The notes under the pieces are model-generated. The model saw only the letters and a list, made by a program, of their open reading frames with translations. It was not told the origin of the DNA and searched no databases. 64,000 nucleotides of DNA. Origin: Palaemon carinicauda. Taxonomy: Eukaryota; Arthropoda; Malacostraca; Decapoda; Palaemonidae. Positions 36,301 through 48,300 of this stretch are shown here, piece after piece (the stretch's first letter is position 1; each line of letters opens with the position of its first letter). Location: NCBI RefSeq assembly GCF_036898095.1, contig NC_090743.1, positions 14,861,795-14,925,794 of the forward strand, given 5' to 3'. Made by a program: the position numbers and the translations under genes.

Positions 36301-39300
36301 GAAGAGATCTATGGTTGGCTGGCCCCAGGTGGCCCAAAGTCTCTTGCATACATCCTTGTGGAGGGTCCATTCTGTTGGAATTATTTGTCCCTTCCGACTG
36401 AGACAATCTGCCATGACATTCAAGTTGCCTTGGATGAACCTCGTTACTAGTGATATGTCTAGACCTTTTGACCAGGTGAGGAGGTCCCTTGCGATCTCGT
36501 ACAACGTCAGAGAGTAGGTCCCTCCTTGCTTGGAGATGTACGCCAAAGCCGTGGTGTTGTCCGAGTTCACCTCCACCACTTTGCCTTGAAGGAGAGACCT
36601 GAAGCTTTTCCAGGTCAGACGTACTGCCAGAAGCTCCTTGCAGTTGAAATGTATTGTCCTTTGACTCGTGTTCCATAATCCCGAGCATTCCCGACCGTCT
36701 AATGTCGCACCCCAGCCTAGGCTACGTCCGATGCGTCCGAGAAGAGAACGTGGTTGGGAGTCTGAACAGTTAGGGGAAGACCCTCTCTAAGGTTGATATA
36801 GTCCTTTCACCAAGTCAGACAAGACTTTACCTTTCCGGAAACCGGGATCGAGACCGCTTCTAGCGTCTTGTCCTTTTTCCAGTGAAAAGCTAGATGGTAT
36901 AGAAGAGGACGGAGGTGTAGTCTTCCTAGTGACACAAATTGATCCACGGATGAAAGTGTCCCTACCAGACTCATCCACAGCCTGACTGAGCAGCGTTCCT
37001 TCTTCAGCATCTTCTGGATGGATAGCAGGGCTGGGGGCTGATCGTCTTGTTCAGCAACGTCCTCATCAGAGGGTTCCTCATCCGAAACTGATGAGGAAAC
37101 GGCAACGGAGTGGGCAACGTCTGACTCGCTGAATCCGGTCGCACTGGTGGATGCGTGACGGAGCCGGACGCAATATCATGGAACTGCTGCACAGTCTGTA
37201 AACTGTCAACAACCATGGGTGCGCGAGGAAGTACAGCGTCAACCCGAAACTGTCTAGACCGTCTGGGTTGTGCAGTCAACACCCTACCGGTTTGCTGAGG
37301 TTGACGCACTGCGTCACAACAAGTCACCTCTGCTGGTTGTTGAACGTCCTGAACGTCAACAACCACCTCCGAGCGTCGCTTAACGTCAACGTGCGACTGG
37401 CAACCCACACTGGGTCGCATCGGTGGAGGAACCACCTCAACTGGCAGACGCGAGTAGGTTACCTCAGCGTCAACAGGGCGCACAACCGACCGGTTGGAAG
37501 GTTGTTGGCCAAAAGGAGGAACCACCTCAACTGGCAGACGCGAGTAGGTTACCTCAGCGTCAACAGGGCGCACAACCGACCGGTTGGAAGGTTGTTGGCC
37601 AGAAGGAGGAACCACCTCAACTGGCAGACGCGAGTAGGTTACCTCAGCGTCAACAGGGCGCACAACCGACCGGTTGGAAGGTTGTTGGCCAGAAGGAGGA
37701 ACCACCTCAACTGGCAGACGCGAGTAGGTTACCTCAGCGTCAACAGGGCGCACAACCGACCGGTTGGAAAGTTGTTGGCCAGAAGGTTCTTCTCCGCATT
37801 TAAGTCCTCTATCAAGGACGCAAGCTTGGACTGCATGGCTTGCAGCAAAGCCCATTTAGGGTCTACGGGAGCAGGTGTGGCAACAGACGGGGTTAGCGAC
37901 TGAGGCGGAACCGTTTACCATCCCTGAAAGCCTTGTTATGTGTGACATAATAGTACAGCAAAACTTCAAAGGCTTGACAAAAGCTGAGAAGTTGACCTGT
38001 AAACAACTTGGAGCGTCTCCTGGCTAGGCGCCAGGGCGAGTCTACCAGAATTGAGAAGTCTATCTGGGCAGAGGCATGAACTCCCAAGCCGAGAACTTCT
38101 CTCGTGTCATATCAGACTCTCGCTCTATAAGCCAGTTAAAAGAAGGGAAATCAAAGGCTGTATCCCTAAAAACTCCTCCTGGTGCAAAAACCAGTCGCCT
38201 AGCCAACGTAACGCTCTCTAGGAGAGCGAGAGAGCACTAGCTTAAAAACAACGGCTTCGAAGTAGCTAGGCCTAGACAAGTTCTGACGTTTAGGCGAACG
38301 AGGAGCAGCAGTTAAAAGATCCGGACGAAGATCCTTAAAAAAATCATCATGATTTAATTAAAGTCCATAGGAGGCTAAGCAGCTTAAGGCTCCTCTCCTC
38401 TCAAGGGAATATCAGTAGGAGGGAGAACAGCAACTTCCTCATCCACAGGAACCTTGTCCGATAAAAGCTAGGTTACCTCAGTGAGTCTCTCACTGGTGCA
38501 TAAGTAGCAGACCAGAAGGCAACGTCATGTAACTGCTTGACAGTCTGTGAACTGTCAACAACTGAACTGTCAACCACAACAGGTGTGTGAGGACGTACAG
38601 TGTCCACTCGAGACTGCTTTGACTGTCTAGACTGAGCAGTCAAAACAACTCTAGAATGCGGAAGTTGACGCACCGCGTCAAAACAAAACAACTTAGACTG
38701 TTGTTGTACCTCGCGAATGTCAACGGAAGGTTCCGTGCGTCGCTGAACGTCAACATGCGGCTGGCAGGGTACACTGGAACGCATGGGTGGCGGGACTCTC
38801 TTGGAGTGCGGGAGAAGGTCGCCTCAGCGTCCACAGGACGCACAACCGTGGTTGGTTGTAGGCTAGAGGTTGGTGCAGTGTCAACCTTCTCCGCACGAAA
38901 GTCCTGCATCAATGACGTTAACTGAGACTGCATGGTCTGCAGCAAAGACCACTAGGGTCTACAGGAGCAGGTGCGGCAACAGACGGTGTGACTGCCTGAT
39001 GCGGTACCGCTTTGCCTCTCTTAGGAGGTGAGCAGTCGTCGGAAGACTGCAGCGAGTCCGAACTGACCCAGTGGCTACAACTGGGCCGTTGGACTTGCGC
39101 GGAAAGGACCGACTTGCGCTTAATAAGCCGCGAGACCTTGGTCCATGGTTTCTTACGAGAAACCTCTTCCGCAGACGAGGAATAAACGGGCTCTCTCGTC
39201 TTAGAGTGGGTGGGGCGATCTTGGGTAGATACGCCCGAAACCACAGAGGGAAAACGTCTGTTCGTTGATCAAGGCCTCTCGAACCCATAAGTCGTTCGAC

Positions 39301-42300
39301 ATTACTTCTCCCCTGGGCTTGGGAGCTTGCAAGAGGTCCCGGACTAGGTGAACGACAGGCACGAACAGACGAACCCTCGGACGCAACACTGTAACACTTT
39401 GCACATATCACTTTATCACTTCGATTTTCTGTTTTGCACTTATTTCACTGAAATCGAAACTTTTACTGATTTCTACCTGAAACACGCAAATCTACCCTTC
39501 ATTAAAAGGTAGTAATTGCGAAATCAGTCGTATAATGCAAGCTCATTAATACCAGCAAAAAACAGAAAACATATTTTAAGATAAAAAAATCAGTGGCTGG
39601 GAAAGAGACTAAACACTAGTTCATATAACTACGTTTTCAATCTCTCACCGCACAAAGCCTGGGGACGAGAATAAAAAACTAAAAACGTTTTATCCTTCCT
39701 CCCCGTACAGCGACTAGGGAGGAGAGCAACTCGAGAACAACGTTACCCGCTTGAACGGAACGTTTTCTCTCCTCTCTCTCCCTCCGTCTCTATCTCTCTC
39801 TCTCTTTCTCTCTTGATTTCGCACCTAAGAGAAGAGCCCAATTATATATCGTCAAAAAAACATGTTATTTGACTAAAGGAAAAAAACTGAAAGGTTTTCC
39901 AAATAAAAAGTTCCTTTAATTTAGAATTAAAACATTTAAGCTAAGAAAGAATGAAAAAAACGTCAGAATCGATTTACTCTTACTGCAAAGTGAAACCGTG
40001 ATACACTCTCTCTCTATCGTAACGATAGAGCGCATGTTGAACGTCCTGAACGTCAACAACTGCGTAGTCTAAAAAACTAAACGTTAGTTCATCTTTGAAA
40101 ACAGTACGAAGACTATCAAAGAAATTCTTTCATAAAACATTAAATTTAAAAAGTTTTAAATTCTTTAAAGGCTAAATACGATATAACGGGCTCAACGTTG
40201 ATTAACTTCAGTTCCAAGTAAGGACCGCCTACTATCAGGAAAGGTCGCATATAAACAAAACATAAAAATTTATTTTTATATGTTTATAAAAATTGGAAAG
40301 TTAATCGAAGAGGCCTAATAAAGGCGGAGAGATATAAAATATATAGATCTATAGCGTGTTAAGCAAAATTACTAAAAACCTAAACACACTTCCGTCTAAG
40401 GGAAGAGTCGGCCATTTAAAAGTGAAAGAGAGTCCATACTCTCCTTGTCACCATAATTAAATCTATCCAAAACGAGTTCAAGTTTTGAGATGAAGATAAA
40501 ACACCTGCATAGCGAAAGCTCAAAACTAGAAATGTGTACTTCACCAAAAAATGTGAAAACCAATCCAGTAAGCAATAGCGAATTTAGTAGGTCTTGCCGG
40601 TGGCACGACAGAGAGAAAATTGGTTCTGTGTTTACATTGAGTACTGAGTACCTGCTCGACAGATGGCGCTGTTGATGTACACCCCCTACCTGCATAGCGA
40701 TCGCTGGCGTATTTTGAACGTAGAGTTTTTCTGTCGGGCAGCAGAGCTGCAGCTTATATAATCACCGGCTAAGTTTAATATTGAAAAATATTAGTTCAAC
40801 TAAAGTGTCTTAACAGCAAGAAGAGAGGAAGAATGGAGGTAAAGTAGACTGCTAAAAAGATTATATAGTTATGGGTCAAAGAGACGCTGCAAAAACCTTT
40901 TGGTAAAGCATATGTCTACAGAGTATTGAAGGTACTATCAACCTAAAGGGACCAAATGGACTAGTTCTTTAACCAGGGTTAAACACGTAAACAGGAAGCA
41001 TATTCAATACTTACTCAAGTCCTGTTGTTCTTTAAACTTGTCAGGATCAATGTTTAACTTGTCTATATGGTCTTGTAAAGTAGTCGCCCATGTGTGAAGC
41101 TGGTCCATAATAGCCCACGGAGTCGTCATCGAAACAGTTAATAAAACTAACGTGTGTTCCAAGTTATTGGCATTAACTGCAAATTCTAATAACTCTGCAT
41201 GCTTAGGGTCGCCATCCAAAACCCAGACACTTAATCTCGTATGGTCTGCCAAAGGAAGAAAATATAAATCAATAATAAAACCTTCAACACCAAAAACCAA
41301 TATAATGGAAATATTACATACAAAATTTTACATGAAATATAACAGGAAAAATATCTTATTTCTGGAACAAGAAAAACTTAATTGTAACTAAAAAACTATT
41401 ACGGTATTGCTTCTAAATCGAATATTTCAAACAATTAGCTGAAAATAAATGGCAGAACATAATTACCCCAAAACAAGTACTTTCAAGTAGTATTATATTC
41501 AATATTTTCGGTACTTTCCTATGTTTTTTTTATAAAGACCACCAATTTCTTAGATCCTAAGTTGTCTGCTATTTCTTTCTAGTTAGCAAGATGTTATTAT
41601 AGCACTTCTTGGAGAATTAGTAATGTTACTCCAATAAGTAAACGAGTTTGTAGTAGCTCTAGCCCTGCTGATTACTCCCATAGTATCTAAAGCTTTTGCA
41701 CTTCTTTTGGCAAAACATCTCAATAGGAATGGGTTGTGGTAACTTATTAGAAATGTTCCTGCCTGGCAATCTTTTGGGCGAAGTACAAGACCTTCTCGAA
41801 CTCAATAGTTTCTGTAGTGTCTGTACGCTGGCCATCCTTGTGAGCTAGGGATGAAGGGTTTAGGGGACCCTATTGGTTGACTCATCAACAGCCTTTGTCT
41901 GGCCCTCCTTAGACCTAGCTGGATGGAGGGGGCTTGAGTACTGATCATATGTATATACGGTCAGTCTTTAGGGTATTGTCTTGTAGCATATGATATTCTT
42001 CTTACAATTTCCAATGGTGTTCAGATATCCCTTGATTGTGGTCAAGAAATTCGTATGATTAGCCTTGATCTTAGTACTGCCTTTGCTGTGTTAACCATGA
42101 TGACCTTAACTTTAAACTCAAACACAATTGGGAGTGGGCAAGTCTTTTCTTTGCATCATTGTTGAATTTTCTATCATATGCTTGCAGAGTTGTTGTTGAT
42201 GGACACCACAAGGAATATAGGAATGTGACACCTAGTGATATGTGCTTGGTCTAAATAAGAAGTTAGTTGCATAAAGTATGTAGATGTTATCGTGCGCGGA

Positions 42301-45300
42301 CAGAGTATCAAAGAACAAAATGTCAAAGGAATGTGTGGCAAAGGAAAAAAAGGGTAGAATGGACAGAGCATCAAATGGACAAAGCGTCGAGTGTCAAATG
42401 GACAAAGTATCGAAATGACAGTGTGTTGTAACCACAAATTCAAAGAAAGAGCATGAGAGTGTGAGAGAATAAACTATCCAGTTGTCGAATGATGTAAATT
42501 AGTTATCATATCAACAAGTAAACATTAAAAAATAAACCAGTAAAGTATCTAGTTAGCTACATAGTAGATAGTTGAATTACTGGCTTAAACTAGTTTTCAA
42601 ATTAACTAGCGAACTATCCATTTAGTTATCTAACATTGTTTACATGATATATCTTTTACATATCCATTCTGCTACAGCTTCACTAACCAGTTCATTTCCT
42701 TCGAGATTTAAAAGTTTCAATCCAATTTTATATTCTACCAACCACATCAAATCAAAAATTATCAAGACTGAATTTATTTTAAGAGCAAATACAACACGGG
42801 CAAGATGTAAGATAAATTTGCATTCTTAAACCAAAAACTGAAAAATACTTTTGATATATATGATGTCAATGCTGGGTTAGAATATCTTACAGCCATCGCT
42901 CATAATCTTTTTACTTTTGTTTGACAGGTATAAAAATTTTAATTAAGTGATTTCAAAACAACTAATTAAGTTTTGAAAACTTATATAGGAAACTATATAC
43001 TTAAGTCGATAATCTACTAGACACTATCTAGCTAGCTAAAACATTTACTAGTTATTTGATAACGTATTCTGGTTACTTTGATAACTATTCTAAGTCATTA
43101 TACAATTGGATACTTTAGTCTCTCACCCTCTCTCTTTTTCTTGCACTTTCTTTGACTTAGTCATTTAGACCCATTGTTCAATAAACTGTCAATTCAACAA
43201 ATTGTCCTTTCGACACTTTGTCCAATCGACACTTTCGTCACACTGTCCTATTACCAGATGATGTTACGTGATTCCATCTTAATGTAGCTCTAGGGCTGCT
43301 GAATCAATAACAGAGGTCAACCTAAAATTAGCAATGGTGCAAATTATGGGAACTGAAGTTGAAAGTTGACAAAACTCAAAGTATGATTGAAAGTAGGACG
43401 AGGACAGTGTCTCCTCAACATACAGACCTCTACACCGATAGTTTCTTTAACTATATACAGCTCTCTTAAAATTTTAGGCATGATTCTGGATTTTAAATTT
43501 ACTTTTGAAAAACACATTTGGATTGTTTCTTATTCAACTGTACAAGCAATTAGCTTATTGGGTCTTGGAAGATTTTCTGGTGATCAACCTCTCAATTTTT
43601 CAAGTTTTTCATTCTGCTTTATTTTGAGTATTGCTCTCCTGTCTGGTTTTCAGCCGCTGACTCTCATTACAATTTGTTGGACACTAACTTCACCTAATAA
43701 TTTTTTTAATTCCTGATCTGGATAATAATCTCTGGCACATCACTCACTTAGTTCTTTATGCTTGTTGCACCAGATTTTTCATAACTCTGACCATTCTTTG
43801 CACTTAGATCTTCCCAGACTGTACAGTATATAATTAATTCCAACAACCTTCCCTTCCCATCATAAGACTCAATACTACAGTGTATTCTAGAAGTTTTATT
43901 CCAGCTGTGACCAGCTTGAAGAATGATCTTCCTAATCAAGCAGTTGATTGATAGAACTTAGCAAACTTGTAGCATATGTTTCAAATGTTGAACAGGCTGA
44001 CACATGACTCTTCGTAGTTTGTGTGACAGATCTGTTATAATGTTTTTACTGTTCTTAAGATATTTTATATTCTTTATTTTTTACTTCTCATATCTATTTA
44101 TTTCTTTGTTCCTTTCCTCAATAGGCTATTTTTCCCTTTTAGAGCCATTGGGCTCCATAAAATAATCATATCCCTACAAGGAATAATTCTCAACTTATAT
44201 AGTAACATCTTTGTCATATATATAGAGAATAACGATCATGTACTCAACATTAGTGGAAGTTTTCAAGGTAACAATTGCAACATAGAGAAAATAAGTCAAC
44301 AATGTAATTCTACTGACAGATAAGTAGTATTATTGTACTCCCATCAAAAAATTAAAATACTAAAATCAATAATTTCTTACAGCACAACATCAAAGTATTT
44401 AACAAAAACAATGTTTGAAATTGATTTTTAAAAATATTCAAATTGAGAACTATATCATTTACCCTGTACATGTGAAGAACTTTTAAGAAAGAGACTAGTG
44501 ACTTTGCATACTGATGCCACACAATAAGTAGCAGCAGAACGTAAACTTTACATAATTGATGTGGTATAATCAACAAAATCAAAGAATACTCAGTAACTAC
44601 AACACTTTATGAAGACTAATCTATATTGAATTAAAGAAGCTGTGCAACTTACCGTCTCTATATTCATCCCTAACATCTATATACGCATACTCGAGACCAG
44701 AGCCCTTTTTTGGATCTTCATTGCCTTGAAGTTTAGCAACCAATGTTGTTTTCCCAGATTCATTCTCTCCTGTAAAATATAATAAACTTGTTAAAAGTAA
44801 TTTCCATATGCTTAAAATAAAAATCTCTGATTAAGATAGACCTATTCAAAATAATTTCTCAAGACAAACAATATAAATCTGATATGGAATTATACATGTT
44901 ATCAAGGGCTTGATTTTTATTTAAAAATGAAGAACATTATGCAACATGGGTTTCCAGGGGAGCATCTTTCCTTATCAAGACTGACAATCTGCATTTTAAA
45001 AAATCATTACATACAGTACAATACAGGAAAAAAATATGCCTGATAAGATACAAAACATTAGTAAAAAAAGTCTAATTGCTACAATAACAGAAGCAGAAAA
45101 GGGACAAAAAATTATTTTATTTCAAAAAGGCCATACTTGTTTTGAGGATAAATTATAAAAATAATTTGTATTTTTCGTAACCATCTAAACCTGGGTTCTT
45201 TTAGGGGTTTCTGCAGCATATGAAATATCCAATTTGAGTCACACAGTCACATTTGTAAACTGTCATATATATATTGAAAAATATTTGTTAGTTTGCCAAA

Positions 45301-48300
45301 GGAATGATTATGCCATTAGGAAGCTTCTTGAAAGGGTAAAAAAAAAGGCAATTTTGTTTGTTCCTACACACCCACAATTGCTAGATATTGGCTATATTGA
45401 CCACTGACATTGTTACTTTAGAGAACATTCTTCAACAATCATATTTATATTGTATTATCTCCAGCACAACCCATTGGGCATCAGAAAAAAAGTGTAAAAG
45501 GAAGGAGAGACTATCACCAACTGATCTCGTTAGAAAATGAAAGATAATTAAACAACCATTATTGAGTTGAGTTGATCTCTGGGTGGCCTCCTTATCTACA
45601 CAATTTTTGTGTTCTACATCAATTAAGCTAAAAAAATAAGTGCCCTAATAGGCAAAACATAAAAAATGAGGATGTCTGCATATGAAAAAAAAAAAAAAAA
45701 AAACTAAAAAGGAAGATAGAAAAGATGGAGGTGACTAGGTGACTACAAACTGGGTGCCTTATAAAGCAACTAAACCTGGTAACAATGAGTAGTTGGCAAC
45801 TATGAAACACCCCTCCATAAAGCTCATTATAAGAGGTGGTAATAACTCTAGTAAGAGAGGGGAGCAGGAGCCTAGTAGCAATTACCTAATGCTATCAATG
45901 AAGGAAAGTAAAAAAATTTAATGCATTTTCTCAAATCATACTTTTGTTTCATTTCAAATTCCAGCCATTTCTTTAGTTTTAAACACCTTAAAAATTCAAA
46001 AAGCTTCAAAATTCTTTATTCTGGTTTACTTCAATCAATAACTTTGTTATTCTTTTTATTCTATATAACTTTCATTCACTATCAAAAAGTGTTTTTTTAA
46101 TGATATATATATATAAAAAAATAGAAAAAAAAAAACATGAAAAAATACAAAAAAATTATTAAAATCAAACTATTCACTTACAGTATTTCAAATAAAATGG
46201 GGCAATAGCTTCTGTTATACACACTAACGAACTGTGTGAATGAAAACACAATCGCTAAAAAGTAGCCTTAAAATACAGATATGCCTCTAGCTGGAGTGAC
46301 TATCTAATCATTAACAAGGTAGTTGGTTAATGACATATGGGGAAGCCACGCTCACATCCATCATAAAATAGTAAATTTTCTTCCTTAAGTCTAGGACTGA
46401 GAGGGGTGTTTGAGGTGGGAAATTTAAATAAAAGTACTGGTTTGTACAGCTATCAAAAATATACATTGCTTTCAAGACTTTTTAATAATTCTAAAGAGCA
46501 TACTGTGTAATCCTTCAGTCTATTAAAATACTATGGAGACTCACTGGTGGGATTAGTTCCCTAGAACCAAACTGGAAGGTTCTTTCCCTCACTGGCTATG
46601 TCATCATTCCTGGTCTCATACAAAAGCAAAGAAAGCAACTCCAACAGCCTTCTAAAAAACTATTATGGATATGAAGCTGTTAGGGTCTCAGGCAGTAATA
46701 GTTTAAAAGAAAGACACAATAGGACACAGAAAACCTAAACCTATCTCCATAACATGGAGGCAACATTACCAATGTCAAACCATACACATCTATCTGCAAG
46801 AAAGATGATCCGACATCTAACTCAAACAGACTCCTGACCAGCATGTAATGGGTGCGGCTGCTGCATCCCCTTCAGAGTGGAACAAGAAAGTAGACGACAA
46901 GCTAGCAAGTCTACATCTTCTCAAAGGCTTATGACAAACAAGTTACCTTAGAATACATGCATACTGTACTAGGACCCATGAGGGAGCCAGGAGTCTTATA
47001 CGAGTAGTGACCAGTTACTTCAGAACACCTGGGTGCAACATACATGAAGCACAGAGGCAAAAGTTGATAGGACACCTTCAACTCGACGTACTCAGAAAAT
47101 TAACCTTGAGGGCCACCTTCCGGACTAGGATTGAGCTCTTCCTTGAGATAGGAAAGGGTTGGCACTGACCAGCTGCATCTACAAAAAGCAGCCTGGCCAA
47201 GCCAGGAGCAGCAGTATCTAGATACATCCTTCTCATTCCTGCTGGGGCTAATAAGAACACTGTGACACTTGCAAGTGAGGTGTTGAGTTCACCTTAAGTA
47301 GCATTGCAGTGCCCTAATGAGATGCTATGCACCTTCATGTTAACTTACGCAGAAAGATAGGTCCTTCCAGAAGATCCAGAACTGGAGTTTGTGACCAATT
47401 GGTGTTGGGTCTTCATCAAAGAGTCAGAACACACATCCCTTAAAAGTTTGACACTATGAACTGCCTGAAACTCTATTCTCTCAGAGACAAGAGACTGTCT
47501 TGAGAGAAAGATCCCAATGGTGCCCTCATCAGTCTAGCAGTAAGCACATATGCCAATGCCTAGATAAGAATGACCATCCTACACTATGACCTTGTCCCAG
47601 GATAGGCAAGACTGCTAAAACCTTCAAGCATGGAGTGATCCCCCAAGGAAAAGGGATCCACTCAATACCTGAAACAAAATAGTGTGTGTTGAGGGAAAGA
47701 TCACTAGGATGCCATCCTCAATTTAGCAGGGGTGCATGCACCTGTGTCTTGAGGATAAGACATCACCCCATCCTAGGGCAGGAAAGACTACAAGAAGCAA
47801 CAAGTATGAACTGTTCCACCGAGTAGGAGGTATCCAAACTCTACCAAGAGCCTTCTTCAGAAGAGGCAGGCAAGAATGTCTGTGATTTGCTGAAAAGTGC
47901 TCTGGCTGGAAGAACATGTGATCTACAATCCCCATCAAAGAATTTCTGGGTCAGCCCCAGAGCTAACAGAATAAGACACTACTATATATGGGGCTACCCC
48001 GGTGTGTGTCAAGTTGGGGACTAGAAAGTTCAATAAACACGTTCCACTCTACCTGGACGGTGCAAGTACTTGATCTCTAGAGGGCACGTTGCCCGCTACC
48101 AGTAAGATTATCTGCTTTACCGGGCTCACAGTCCAATTTGGCGTAACCAGGGGAAACAGTCGCTGGGCAAGCTCCAACCCTTTCTCTTGGTAAAAGGTGG
48201 CTTTAAGGGTAGAGGATACCCTACACTTACCTGGCTTACAATGCTGGTGTAGCAGTGGGGGGAATGATCAACTGCAACTGGTGCCATAGTAGTAGCTGAT

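Larger units (their letters stand above)
34180..40789 (-). mobile_element. DIRS-3: complete-ended, rearranged DIRS1-type element
   Basis: The left end starts AAAAATGTTATTTTTATTAA and the right end finishes TTTAATATTGAAAAAT, as copied in its own ICR. The ITR sequence differs from DIRS-1/2 (CTGTCGGGCAGCAGAGCTGC against CTGTCGAGCCGCAGAGTTGC), so this is a sister subfamily. Minus-strand order: 1-kb leader, gag remnant, a second gag segment with a four-fold 90-bp repeat, RT thumb/RNase H/MT-like, YR. The RT catalytic domain is absent. It lies in Dlic intron 4 in the sense direction. Confidence 0.95.

Noticed and set aside
37268..37903. 211-codon plus-strand frame over the 90-bp repeat
   Set aside because: It is a shadow of the gag repeat on the minus strand; the repeat length of 90 keeps all frames open.
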